From: Pseudomonas sp. Q2-TVG4-2
GTDB taxonomy: Bacteria; Pseudomonadota; Gammaproteobacteria; Pseudomonadales; Pseudomonadaceae
Assembly (NCBI RefSeq): GCF_013620795.1
Contig: NZ_LGLW01000002.1
Span: 208,524 to 272,523, forward strand
Direction: 5' to 3'
DNA length: 64,000 nt
A program made the position numbers and the translations under genes. Of this stretch, positions 27,188-35,442 are shown in pieces (the stretch's first letter is position 1; each line of letters starts with the position of its first letter). A model generated the notes under the pieces. It worked only from the letters and a program-made list of their open reading frames with translations, was not told where the DNA came from and made no database searches.

Positions 27188-28510
27188 ATGGCTATAAATT
27201 CCGATTACGTACAGCAGATGTCGACGCAGTTGGCCACCTACGAAGTTCAGTCTTCGATGGATCGGCTTAACCGCAACGAGCTGCGCTACCAAACTCAGCG
27301 TGACGCGTTGAGCGCGCTGCGCACTGCCCTGAGTACGTTCAAATCGGCGGTCACTAAGCTCAACGGCGGCAGTTCGAGCATGCTGGTCAACAGCGCGACC
27401 TTCAGCAACGACGGTTATGCCACTGCGACTGTCGGCACCACGGCGCAGCCCGGCAGCTACGATTTCTTCACCGAACAGCTGGCCAGTGCCCATCAAGTCG
27501 CGCTGAACGGGCTCACCTCGGCCGACATCGGCACAGGGACGCTCACAATCGGCCAGGCGGGCGCTTCGTTCGACATCGACCTGAGCACCATCGACAGCGA
27601 TGGCGATGGCAGCAACTCGCTGGACGAGCTGGCGGCGGCTATCAACAACCATGCGGCCAACACTGGCACGCAGGCGACCCTGGTGCGCAGCAATGGGGAA
27701 GTCTCGCTAGTGCTGTCCAGTGAGGCGAGCGGCGCGGCCAACGCGATCACCGTAAGCAGCACGGGCACCAGTGCCGGGCTGGACGCCTCCATCACCAATA
27801 TGCTCGAACTGACCAAGGCACAGGATGCCAAGGTGCGTCTCGGTGGTGAGACCGGCATGCTGCTGACCAATTCCAGCAATACCTTCGACAATGTGATCGA
27901 GGGCGTCAGCGTGACGTTCACCAAGACCCATGCAGCCGGCGAGCAGCCGTTGAACATGGTGATTGGTCAGGACAAGACCGCGACCAAGACCCAGGCACAA
28001 ACCTTCGTCGATTCGTTCAACGCGCTGATGACCAGCTTCGACAGCCTGACCGCCAGCGGCAACGAAACCGCGAAGCGCGGCCCGCTGGCTGCCGATTCCA
28101 GCGTGCGCTCCATCGAGAGCCGCCTCAACGGCCTGCTGCGGACCGATTTCGGTGGCAACAGCCTGATCGACTTCGGCATCAGTTCCGACCGCAACGGCAA
28201 GCTGGTCATCGACGCCAAGCGCTTTGACGCTGCCGTGGCAGCCGACCCGGCAGGTTTCGAGGCGCTGTTCACCGGCAAGGACAACCTGCTCGACAGTATC
28301 GACAAGACCGTCACCAGCTACACCAGCACGACCAACGGCATGCTGAAGAACCGCATGGACTCGCTGGATATGAGCCTGCGCCGTGTCGACGAGCAGTTCG
28401 AAAACCTGCAACAACAGTACGACACGCACTACAGCCGCTACCTCAAGCAGTTCACCTCCATGATGCAGACCATGCAGACCATGGAACAGACCTACGGATT
28501 GTTCGGATGA
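27188..28510 (+). CDS. lafB: Lateral flagellar filament cap protein LafB (FliD)
   Basis: A 440-residue FliD-type cap protein. The N-terminal D0 helices (YVQQMSTQLATYEVQSSMDR), variable middle domains and a C-terminal coiled coil (MKN-type region near residue 385 onward) are present; SIESRLNGLLRTDFGG and the following LIDFGISSDRNGKLVIDAKR are FliD signatures. It caps the growing filament and places flagellin subunits. The ATG at 27188 is preferred to that at 27182 because GAGGGG then has proper spacing. It overlaps lafC by 4 bases and opens the lafBCDEFSTU operon. Confidence 0.95.
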   Translation: MAINSDYVQQMSTQLATYEVQSSMDRLNRNELRYQTQRDALSALRTALSTFKSAVTKLNGGSSSMLVNSATFSNDGYATATVGTTAQPGSYDFFTEQLASAHQVALNGLTSADIGTGTLTIGQAGASFDIDLSTIDSDGDGSNSLDELAAAINNHAANTGTQATLVRSNGEVSLVLSSEASGAANAITVSSTGTSAGLDASITNMLELTKAQDAKVRLGGETGMLLTNSSNTFDNVIEGVSVTFTKTHAAGEQPLNMVIGQDKTATKTQAQTFVDSFNALMTSFDSLTASGNETAKRGPLAADSSVRSIESRLNGLLRTDFGGNSLIDFGISSDRNGKLVIDAKRFDAAVAADPAGFEALFTGKDNLLDSIDKTVTSYTSTTNGMLKNRMDSLDMSLRRVDEQFENLQQQYDTHYSRYLKQFTSMMQTMQTMEQTYGLFG

Positions 28511-28905
28511 GCACTTATCTCCAAAACGACAGTTACGACAGCTACCGCTCGGTAGATCTGGAGGCCCGCGCGGCCTCCGCTTCGCCTTACGAGCTGGTGC
28601 TGGTGCTGATGGATGGCCTGCTTGACGAGCTGGCCCGTGCCCGTGGCCATATCGAGCACAAGCGTTATCAGCAGAAGGGCGCTTCCCTGGAGAAGTGCAT
28701 GAACATCCTCAACGGTCTCAATGGCGCCCTCGATGAAGAGGGCGGCGGCGAAGTCGTACAGGGGTTGGCGCGCCTCTACGAGTACTGCATCTACCGCCTC
28801 TCCGACGTCAGCGTGACGCTGTCGCTCGAGGGGCTGGATGAAGTGGTCAACCTGCTCGGCATTCTCCGCGAAGGCTGGGAGGGCGTCAGTGCCGCCCGTA
28901 AGTGA
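28507..28905 (+). CDS. lafC: Lateral flagellin chaperone LafC (FliS)
   Basis: A 132-residue FliS. The family features are the N-terminal Tyr-containing segment (SYRSVDLEARAASASPYELV), LVLMDGLLDELARARGHIEH and the late YEYCIYRLSDVSV helix. FliS binds the C-terminal D0 helices of flagellin and keeps it unfolded for export. It overlaps lafB by 4 bases and lafD by 17 bases. Confidence 0.94.
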   Translation: MSTYLQNDSYDSYRSVDLEARAASASPYELVLVLMDGLLDELARARGHIEHKRYQQKGASLEKCMNILNGLNGALDEEGGGEVVQGLARLYEYCIYRLSDVSVTLSLEGLDEVVNLLGILREGWEGVSAARK

Positions 28906-29212
28906 TTGCGACCGCCTGACCGCGCTGCACGAGCAGCTGCAGCAGGCGTTGCAGGCCAGCGACTGGAACGCCGTGGCGAAGGTGGACGGTGATATTCGCC
29001 GCTGCCTCGAAGCGCTGCCTCGGCAGCACGAGCTCGACGAGTCAACGCTTGCCGCCAAGCAGCTACTCAAGCAGCTCCATGGCGAAGGTGTGCAAGCCTG
29101 CGCCGATGAATGTGAGCGTCTGCGCCTGCTGCTGTTACACCACCTCGAGTACGCCGAAGGGCGTGCCGCCTACCAGCGCATTGACATGTTCCAAGCCGGA
29201 GAGAGGGGATGA
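28889..29212 (+). CDS. lafD: Lateral flagellar chaperone LafD (FliT)
   Basis: A 107-residue, helical, Leu- and Gln-rich protein in the FliT position. FliT-type proteins escort the cap protein FliD. I placed the start at the GTG at 28889 because GGGAGGG lies 5 bases upstream; an ATG at 28838 in the same frame lies deep inside lafC. The family is poorly conserved, so the call depends on size, helix pattern and gene order. Confidence 0.78.
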   Translation: MPPVSDCDRLTALHEQLQQALQASDWNAVAKVDGDIRRCLEALPRQHELDESTLAAKQLLKQLHGEGVQACADECERLRLLLLHHLEYAEGRAAYQRIDMFQAGERG

Positions 29213-30390
29213 TCCAGTCGATTTCAGCCACGCGCGCAGCCGGCGCAAGCGCCGAGTCCGCGCTGCCAACGCCGGTACGCGCTGCCAACGGCGGCCAGCC
29301 CGCCGCTGGCCGACAGCTGACAGGCGACACCATGCGTGGTTTCGGTGAGCGTATGCAGCTTGCATCCAGCGAAAGCGAGGCTCTGCCGGGCGGGCTGCCT
29401 GCGGCCTTGTTGCAAGGCGCACTGCCGGCCCCGGCAGCCGAGCAGGGACAGGTCATGCAGCTGGGCGGCACCGCCACCCAGGGCGCCGAGGCCCCGCAAG
29501 AGCTGACCCCCGAACAATGGCTGCTGGGCATGATCGATCAGCAGCTGGCCGAAATTCAGGCCCGTGATGCGGGGCGACTGGGTGCGACATCTGATCCGGT
29601 CCCGCAGGCGCTGCCAGAAGCTGTCGTACCGCCGGCGGAGGAACTGCTCGCCTGGTTGCCAGGGCAAGCCCCGGTTGCTGATCAGCCGTTCGAGAACACA
29701 CAGGCCGAGCGGCTGCAAGCTCTGATGACAGGTAGCTTTCAGCGCCAAGTCGCCGAAGCGAACCGGGTCATGCCGGCCATGCCGAAACCCACCGTCGAGG
29801 TGAGCCTGGCACTGCCCGCAGTCGCACCAGCGCTGGCCGAGGCCTTGCCGACAGCCTCGCTGGAGCCGCTGCTGAGCGCGGCCGAGCCGCTGGAAGGCGG
29901 GGAGCCGCTGACCAGCACGGTCGAGCGTGGACAGACGACGCCGGCCCAGGCGGCTGATCGTGCGCTGAAGCTTCAGGCGCCGGAGACCAAGTGGGGCGAG
30001 CAGATGCTGCATGCGCTGCGTGAGAACGTCGATCTGCAGATCCAGCAGAAGATCCAGAGCGCCACCATCCGCCTCGATCCGCCAGAGCTGGGCAGCATGG
30101 AAATCATGCTCAGCCATGAGTCGGGCCGGCTGAACGTTCATCTGTCCGCGGCGAACGCCGATGTGGCGCGACTCCTGCAACAGAGCAGCGACCGCCTGCG
30201 CCAGGAACTGGTGGGGCAGCACTTCGTGCAGGTCAACGTGCAAGTGGGTGCCGACAGCGGCGGCCAGCAGGGCCAGCAGCGCCAGCGCGCGGCGCTGGCC
30301 GGTGAGGAGTTGCCTTTGGCGGCGCGGCCGCACGAGCAGGAACAGAGCCGGGAGAGCGGTCGCCTCCGGGATGTATTGATCACGGTTTGA
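29209..30390 (+). CDS. lafE: Lateral hook-length control protein LafE (FliK)
   Basis: A 393-residue FliK-type protein. A long, low-complexity Ala/Pro/Glu-rich N-terminal ruler region (about residues 1-250) is followed by the conserved hook domain (residues 260-350) with SATIRLDPPELGSMEIMLSH and VHLSAANADVARLLQQSSDR. A Gln- and Arg-rich tail is typical. It measures hook length and triggers the FlhB switch. It overlaps lafD by 4 bases. Confidence 0.92.
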   Translation: MIQSISATRAAGASAESALPTPVRAANGGQPAAGRQLTGDTMRGFGERMQLASSESEALPGGLPAALLQGALPAPAAEQGQVMQLGGTATQGAEAPQELTPEQWLLGMIDQQLAEIQARDAGRLGATSDPVPQALPEAVVPPAEELLAWLPGQAPVADQPFENTQAERLQALMTGSFQRQVAEANRVMPAMPKPTVEVSLALPAVAPALAEALPTASLEPLLSAAEPLEGGEPLTSTVERGQTTPAQAADRALKLQAPETKWGEQMLHALRENVDLQIQQKIQSATIRLDPPELGSMEIMLSHESGRLNVHLSAANADVARLLQQSSDRLRQELVGQHFVQVNVQVGADSGGQQGQQRQRAALAGEELPLAARPHEQEQSRESGRLRDVLITV

Positions 30391-30426
30391 CCCGAATCAA
30401 CCTAATTAGCCAATTGTGAGTGTGTT

Positions 30427-30888
30427 ATGTCGACGCCCCGTCTCGTCCTGCTGATGCTGCTGCTCAACGTCCTGACCGTTGCCGGTGGCGTCGGTGTCAG
30501 TTACTGGCTGCTCAAGCCCGGCCTGGAAGGCACTGCCTCTGAAGAGACGGCAATGGCTGAGCCGGTCGTGCCCTCCGAATACGTGTTCTTCCCGGTGGAA
30601 AAGGTCATCGTCAGCGTGCGTGGCGACGGTCGCGAGCACTACTTCGTGCTGGACCTCGCCTTGCAGGCGGATGCTTCCGACGAGCCGAAGCATTTCGAAC
30701 AGGCCGAGCCCATCGTGCGTAACTCGGTGGTGGGTTACCTGTCATCGCTGCCATTCGAAGAATTGCGTGGGTTGAAAATCAGCGATCTGCAGAAGCGTCT
30801 GGAAACGGTCCTGTTCGCCGACTTCGCCAGCAAGAACGCAGCGGTGCCCTTCAAGCACGTGCTGGTCAACAAGCTGATCGTGCAATAA
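30427..30888 (+). CDS. lafF: Lateral flagellar protein LafF (FliL)
   Basis: A 153-residue, single-pass inner membrane protein. A membrane helix lies near residues 5-25 (LVLLMLLLNVLTVAGGVGVS) and a periplasmic FliL domain follows (VIVSVRGDGREHYFVLDLAL). FliL proteins surround the stator and improve torque at high load, a useful trait in surface swarming. It lies 10 bases before lafS. Confidence 0.9.
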   Translation: MSTPRLVLLMLLLNVLTVAGGVGVSYWLLKPGLEGTASEETAMAEPVVPSEYVFFPVEKVIVSVRGDGREHYFVLDLALQADASDEPKHFEQAEPIVRNSVVGYLSSLPFEELRGLKISDLQKRLETVLFADFASKNAAVPFKHVLVNKLIVQ

Positions 30889-30898
30889 AGGCCCCGCC

Positions 30899-31633
30899 AT
30901 GAGCGCCACTTGCCCCATCGACTACTACGGCGCCACGCCGGCCGCGCCATCGGTGTTCGCGCCGGCGGTCGAGCAGCGCTGGCTGATGCAGTATCTGCCG
31001 CTGGTCAAACGCATCGTCCGGCAGCTTTCCCTGCAGGCCAACCAGGTGCTCGACCGCGAGGACATGGAGCAGATCGGCATGATGGGGCTGCTTGAGGGGC
31101 TGCGGCGCTATGGCGAGCCGGATGAGCAGTTCGGTAAGTTCGCCTCCCTGCGCATTCGGGGTGCGATCCTTGACGAATTACGCCGTCAGGATTGGCGTCC
31201 GCGCCAGGTTCGGCAGCAGGCGCACAAGGTACGCGATGCGATTCGTGACCTGTCGCGCCAGCTAGGCCACGAGCCCAGCGACGAAGAAATCAAGGCGCAC
31301 ACCGGGCTGGGCGAAAAGGATTATCAGGACTTCCTCTGGGCCGACTCGTCCGAAGCCATCGAAAGCCTCGATGAGTTGTTGCAGAGCGGCCACGAGCATT
31401 TTCCCGACACCACCGAGCTGTTCGAGGAGCGCCTGATCAAGGAGCGCGTGCTGGAACAGGCGCTGGCGCGCCTGGACGAACGCGAGCGGCTGGTGCTGAC
31501 GCTGTATTACCAGCACGAATTGAGTTTGAAAGAGATTGCCCTGGTGCTGGAAGTCAGCGATGCCCGGGTCTGCCAGCTGAGCAAACAGGCGATTGGTAAG
31601 GCCTGTCGCTTCCTAACCGAGAAGAGTCAGTAA
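30899..31633 (+). CDS. lafS: Lateral sigma-28 factor LafS (FliA)
   Basis: A 244-residue sigma-70-family factor of the FliA class. Region 2 (LPLVKRIVRQL, DREDMEQIGMMGLLEGLRRY, FASLRIRGAILDELRRQDWR), region 3 and region 4 with the final helix-turn-helix (LSLKEIALVLEVSDARVCQL) are intact. It should transcribe the late genes from the TTTAA-N16-GTCGC(C/T)T sites in this cluster and be held by FlgM. Its location between lafF and lafT follows the lateral order fliL-sigma-motA-motB. Confidence 0.95.
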   Translation: MSATCPIDYYGATPAAPSVFAPAVEQRWLMQYLPLVKRIVRQLSLQANQVLDREDMEQIGMMGLLEGLRRYGEPDEQFGKFASLRIRGAILDELRRQDWRPRQVRQQAHKVRDAIRDLSRQLGHEPSDEEIKAHTGLGEKDYQDFLWADSSEAIESLDELLQSGHEHFPDTTELFEERLIKERVLEQALARLDERERLVLTLYYQHELSLKEIALVLEVSDARVCQLSKQAIGKACRFLTEKSQ

Positions 31634-31637
31634 CGTC

Positions 31638-32510
31638 ATGCAGAAAGTAATAGGTGCATTCATCATCATTGGCGCCGTGCTTGGCGGCTACGCTATGGCG
31701 AATGGCGACATGCGCATGCTCTGGCAGCCGGCCGAGGTGGTCATCATCCTAGGTGCCGCACTCGGCAGCCTGGTGGTGGGCAACCCCAAGGAAGTCCTGA
31801 TCGAGATGCTGCACCAGATCAAGGGCGTCTTCGCCTATCAGCGTCGCGGTGAGGAGTTCCAGCGCCAGCTGCTGATGCTGCTCTATGAGCTGCTGGAAAT
31901 GGTCGATGTCGGTGGTCTCAAGGTACTCGATTCGCATATCGAGGAGCCGGAGCAGAGCGATCTTTTCGTCCGCTACCCGCTGATCCTGCAAGAACGTAAC
32001 CTGATGGCATTCATCGCCGACAACTTCCGGCTGATGGCCATGGGCAAGATTACCGCCCACGAACTGGAAGGGTTCCTCGAGCAGGAGCTCGAAGCCATGG
32101 AGCACGCTTTGCTGCAGCCGGCGCGTTCCCTTCACAAGATCGGTGAGGCCATGCCCGGCTTCGGCATTCTCGCCGCGATCATGGGCATCATCATCACCAT
32201 GGGCAGCATCGGCGGCAGCGTTGCGGAAATTGGCGCCCACGTGGCGGCGGCCCTGGTTGGCACCTTCCTCGGCATCTTCTTCTGCTATTGCCTGATGGAT
32301 CCGCTGTCCAACGCCATGTCGCAGCGGATCAAGACCGAGCTGTCGGCGCTCGAATGCGTTCGCACCACGCTTGTCGCTCACGTCGCAGGCAAGCCCACGC
32401 TGCTGGCAGTGGACGCGGGTCGCAAGTTGATCGAACAGGACGTCAAACCCGCCTTCCGTCAGCTGGAAAAGTGGGTGACCCTGTATGAGGAAGAAAGGGA
32501 CGCCGCATGA
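31638..32510 (+). CDS. lafT: Lateral flagellar stator protein LafT (MotA)
   Basis: A 290-residue MotA homologue. Two early membrane helices, a large cytoplasmic loop with charged residues that contact FliG (ERNLMAFIADNFRLMAMGKI), and two late helices around PGFGILAAIMGIIITMGSIG are present. The conserved Pro lies in the PGFGI segment. With LafU it forms the stator that drives lateral rotation. Characterised LafTU pairs use protons; the ion here is inferred from homology. It overlaps lafU by 4 bases. Confidence 0.94.
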   Translation: MQKVIGAFIIIGAVLGGYAMANGDMRMLWQPAEVVIILGAALGSLVVGNPKEVLIEMLHQIKGVFAYQRRGEEFQRQLLMLLYELLEMVDVGGLKVLDSHIEEPEQSDLFVRYPLILQERNLMAFIADNFRLMAMGKITAHELEGFLEQELEAMEHALLQPARSLHKIGEAMPGFGILAAIMGIIITMGSIGGSVAEIGAHVAAALVGTFLGIFFCYCLMDPLSNAMSQRIKTELSALECVRTTLVAHVAGKPTLLAVDAGRKLIEQDVKPAFRQLEKWVTLYEEERDAA

Positions 32511-33418
32511 AAAGCAGGGGCAAGGGCGGCGCCGGAGGCGAGCACGAGATCATCATCAAGCGCCGTAGCAAGAAGGGCCACGGCGACGAGCATGGCGGTG
32601 CCTGGAAGGTGGCCTTTGCCGACTTCACCCTGGCGATGATGGCGCTGTTCATGGTGCTGTGGATCATCCAGCCGCAAATGGAGAAATCCAACCCGTCGTA
32701 CGGCGAGATGGAAAGCAATCCGCTGGTCGATGGCGGCGCGGGGATCTTCGACGGCACCAGCCGGTCGCCGCTGGAACTCGACGGGATGCCGGTGCGTCCG
32801 CCTCAGGCCGAAAACACAGAGGATAGCGAGTCGAAGCGCGAGCAAGACGGCAGCCACAACTATGGTTCGACCGAGGAACTTAAAAAGCTCGCCGACCTGA
32901 TGCGCCAAGTCGCCAGCGAAGTCGACGCTCTGGCCAACCTCGAAGTGGATGTGGTCCCGCAGGGGCTGCGCATTTTGATCAAGGATGACCAGCAACGCTT
33001 CATGTTCCAGCGCGGCAGCGCCACGCTCAATCCGCATTTCCAGAAGCTGCTAGGCGTACTCGCCGGCGTCCTGGAAAAAGTGGATAACAAGCTGATCATC
33101 AGCGGCCATACCGATGGCACGCCCTATAGGCAGAAGAACGGCTACAACAATTGGAATCTGTCCGGCGATCGCGCTCTGCGCGCGCGCAATGCCCTGGTCG
33201 ATGCCGGCCTGGCTGAGCGCTCGGTGCTGCAGGTGACTGCGCAGGCCGACGTCATGCCACTGCACCCCGAAGACCCACAGAACGGCGCCAACCGCCGGGT
33301 GGAAATCTTGCTGCTGACCGCCTCGGCCGAAGCGCTGTACAAGGAGCTGTTCGGCGACAGCTACGGCCAGGTGCGCTTCTCCGAAAGCGGGGCGAGCTAT
33401 AACGGAAAGGGCAGCTAA
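32507..33418 (+). CDS. lafU: Lateral flagellar stator protein LafU (MotB)
   Basis: A 303-residue MotB homologue. A basic, His/Lys-rich N-terminus leads to one membrane helix (KVAFADFTLAMMALFMVLWI) containing the ion-binding Asp39 in the ADF segment. A linker is followed by an OmpA-like peptidoglycan-binding domain (LIISGHTDGTPYRQKNGYNN, LSGDRALRARNALVDAGLAE, GANRRVEI). It anchors the stator to the cell wall. It is the last gene of the lafBCDEFSTU operon. Confidence 0.95.
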   Translation: MKSRGKGGAGGEHEIIIKRRSKKGHGDEHGGAWKVAFADFTLAMMALFMVLWIIQPQMEKSNPSYGEMESNPLVDGGAGIFDGTSRSPLELDGMPVRPPQAENTEDSESKREQDGSHNYGSTEELKKLADLMRQVASEVDALANLEVDVVPQGLRILIKDDQQRFMFQRGSATLNPHFQKLLGVLAGVLEKVDNKLIISGHTDGTPYRQKNGYNNWNLSGDRALRARNALVDAGLAERSVLQVTAQADVMPLHPEDPQNGANRRVEILLLTASAEALYKELFGDSYGQVRFSESGASYNGKGS

Positions 33419-33481
33419 GGTCTAGCGGCTGTGCTACGTGGGCCATCGGCGGGTTGCACCCGCCCTAGTCTTTAACAGTGG

Positions 33482-33730
33482 TTCGCGAGCAAGCTCGCTC
33501 CTACGGGTGTGCACCGGCTACGCCTTTATAGGAGCCAGGGGACGCCGAGTTTTTTTGCTGGCGGTCGATGGGGCCGGTGCGGCCAGATCGCCAGCAAGCT
33601 GGCGCCTACGGACTCGATAAGTTCGCAGCCGGAAAGCCCGCCTGGGTCGGGGGCGAATCTAGCCCATGCTGGGCTGTCGCTGCCTTTGTAGGAACAGGGG
33701 GACGCCGAGTCCTGCTGGCGACCGGAAGCC
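33482..33730. repeat. REP cluster with an unusual insert
   Basis: The interval between lafU and the convergent small membrane protein gene contains an inverse REP at 33482-33504, a REP pair at about 33528-33611 and another at about 33688-33723. In two of them GGGGACGCCGAGT interrupts the arm (GGAGCCAGGGGACGCCGAGT and GGAACAGGGGGACGCCGAGT), a variant not seen elsewhere in this window. Confidence 0.75.
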
Positions 33731-33749
33731 CAATTAGAAAACGCGTGCT

Positions 33750-34232
33750 TCAGCCGCGGTGAGGGTGATCGTCGGCGCAGTAGACCTGCTGGGTTTCGAC
33801 ACCGTATAGGCAGGCACCGACCTGTTCGAGCGTAATCCGGGCGCCCTTGTGAGAGCCGTAGAACAGGTTGAACATCAGCTCGTCGTCCAGCTGATCCTGC
33901 GGTCCCAGCCCATGAACCTGGCCTTCTTCCACCACCAGCGATGCCCGGCCCAGCAGATCCGTCTCCAGCCGTCCGGACGCCTCGACGATTGCCGGCGAGT
34001 TGCGGGTCATCGAGTAAAAACGGCCTTTGTTGAAGACCAGGCTCTGACTGACTTTGACCGTTGTACCGTCGCTCAGCAGGACGTGTCCGCTAGAACTGTA
34101 GCGACCGTCGAACTTGGTCGAGGTATTGCCACTGGTGCCCATCGCCACGAACGCCCATAGCAGCAGCGCGGTGGGTACCATCACTCGCAACATGCGCTTG
34201 CCTACCGCACCGGCTTCGTTCTGGCTGTTCAT
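33750..34232 (-). CDS. Small membrane-anchored partner of the ToxR-like regulator
   Basis: A 160-residue protein with one N-terminal membrane helix (residues about 14-33, MLRVMVPTALLLWAFVAMGT) and a periplasmic domain rich in beta-strand patterns. Two cysteines in its last 20 residues (GACLYGVETQQVYC) could form a disulfide. Its ATG overlaps the stop of the upstream ToxR-like gene (ATGA), so they are translated together, as in toxRS and tcpPH pairs, where the small partner protects or tunes the regulator. I recognise no named family, so the role is inferred from the arrangement. The longer open frame upstream overlaps the regulator and was not used. Confidence 0.72.
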   Translation of the reverse strand: MNSQNEAGAVGKRMLRVMVPTALLLWAFVAMGTSGNTSTKFDGRYSSSGHVLLSDGTTVKVSQSLVFNKGRFYSMTRNSPAIVEASGRLETDLLGRASLVVEEGQVHGLGPQDQLDDELMFNLFYGSHKGARITLEQVGACLYGVETQQVYCADDHPHRG

Positions 34233-35098
34233 TGGAGGCACCCTTGTAGATGGTTGCTGGGAATCGTCTGGATCTGGCTCTTGTGAACCTTCAACCAATT
34301 GACCCGGCCGTCGCCCTGCAGGCAACGAATCTCATAGAAACCCGGGGACATATTGACGATCAGTCGGGTCGACTCGGTACTCATATCACCCATCGTATCG
34401 ACCAGCAGTTGTGTTTCCTTAACCAGCGAATCGAGCATCCGCTGACTCTTTTCCACATAGAGCACTTCGAGACCGTTCAGATCGAGCCTCTGTGTGAAGG
34501 ACGGCGTTGGTGTGCTGGCCAGGCGAAAGCCGAGGGTCGCCAGCCCCAGCAATACCATCATGCCGGTGCCGGCAAGAGCAGCGACCTGCCATGAACGAGC
34601 GCGTCGTGCTGGTTTGGCCGCGCTTTGCGCTGCCGTCGTGCTGGGTGCAGGCAGTTCCATCAGCAGGGTGGCCGGCGCCTCGGCAACGGGCGCGGGCACC
34701 TCAGTGATCGCCGGAGCTGCTTCGTCGACGACCAGGTATTGCGGATTGAACAGGTAGCCCCGTCGTGGCAACGTCTGGATGATCTGGTTGCGGCTGTCGA
34801 ACAGTGCCTGGCGCAGGGTGTAAATCTGCTGATTGAGACTGCCCTGGCCGACGACCCGCCCTTCCCAGGCGTAAGCCATCAACTCATCACGGGACACGAC
34901 CTCGCCGGGGACTTGCAGCAGGCGCTCGAGTACGCGGCTGCCGGAAAAACCGAGGTCCAGCCTCTCTTCACTTTCTTCATGTTTCTGCACGAGTTGGTAG
35001 CGAGCTGGCTCGAAACGAGCAGCACAACCGTCTCGGCCAGTTTTCAATAGGGGGCAGATGAGGGCATCGGTGGCCGAGGGGGACAAAGATGAGGTCAT
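34229..35098 (-). CDS. ToxR/CadC-type transmembrane regulator (LafZ-like by position)
   Basis: A 289-residue regulator. A cytoplasmic OmpR-type winged helix (about residues 35-118, with GSRVLERLLQVPGEVVSRDE and QQIYTLRQALFDSRNQIIQT followed by LPRRGYLF) leads through a Pro/Ala-rich linker to a membrane helix (about residues 170-192) and a periplasmic domain of about 100 residues with a Cys pair. This is the ToxR layout. It lies beside lafA; a transmembrane regulator named LafZ occupies a similar place in the E. coli Flag-2 locus. I infer that it senses an envelope or surface signal and controls lateral genes. Confidence 0.83.
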   Translation of the reverse strand: MTSSLSPSATDALICPLLKTGRDGCAARFEPARYQLVQKHEESEERLDLGFSGSRVLERLLQVPGEVVSRDELMAYAWEGRVVGQGSLNQQIYTLRQALFDSRNQIIQTLPRRGYLFNPQYLVVDEAAPAITEVPAPVAEAPATLLMELPAPSTTAAQSAAKPARRARSWQVAALAGTGMMVLLGLATLGFRLASTPTPSFTQRLDLNGLEVLYVEKSQRMLDSLVKETQLLVDTMGDMSTESTRLIVNMSPGFYEIRCLQGDGRVNWLKVHKSQIQTIPSNHLQGCLQ

Positions 35099-35374
35099 GA
35101 GCGCCTGACTCGAAGAGGAAAGAGAACTTCCGGTGTGATGAGGTTCGCATACCGGACGGCGGCATATTGGCGTCGTTTTTTTGATACTACAAGCCGATTG
35201 CTACAGGAAAGTGCCGAACGGACACTGCCTAAACCCATGCCAAGATCGTTGCCGATAGGCATATATACGGCTTGAAACGGCATAAGAGGGATTAATCGGG
35301 CATATCTTGTGTATGGGCGGTCCCGGCAAAAGGTTCGCCGTTGGTCGGAAGTAAAATTTCCTTCACCCGAAAAA
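35099..35374. other. Upstream region of the ToxR-like gene
   Basis: About 280 bases, AT-richer than the surroundings, lie between the regulator start and the lafA terminator. No sigma-28, sigma-54 or clear sigma-70 site was recognised. Confidence 0.5.
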
Positions 35375-35405
35375 CAAAAAAGCCCCGAACCAGTCGGGGC
35401 TTTTC
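35375..35405 (-). terminator. lafA: Rho-independent terminator of lafA
   Basis: On the minus strand GCCCCGA, a 5-base loop and TCGGGGC are followed by TTTTTTGTTTT, a strong intrinsic terminator about 40 bases beyond the lafA stop. High-level flagellin expression fits its presence. Confidence 0.9.
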
Positions 35406-35442
35406 GAGGCCGGTCGTTGCGACCGGCAGTGGTGCGTGCGGC

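Noticed and set aside
31584..31612. GTCGCTT resembling the lateral -10 box inside lafS
   Set aside because: At the required distance upstream there is AACAG instead of TTTAA, and the site is inside a coding region.
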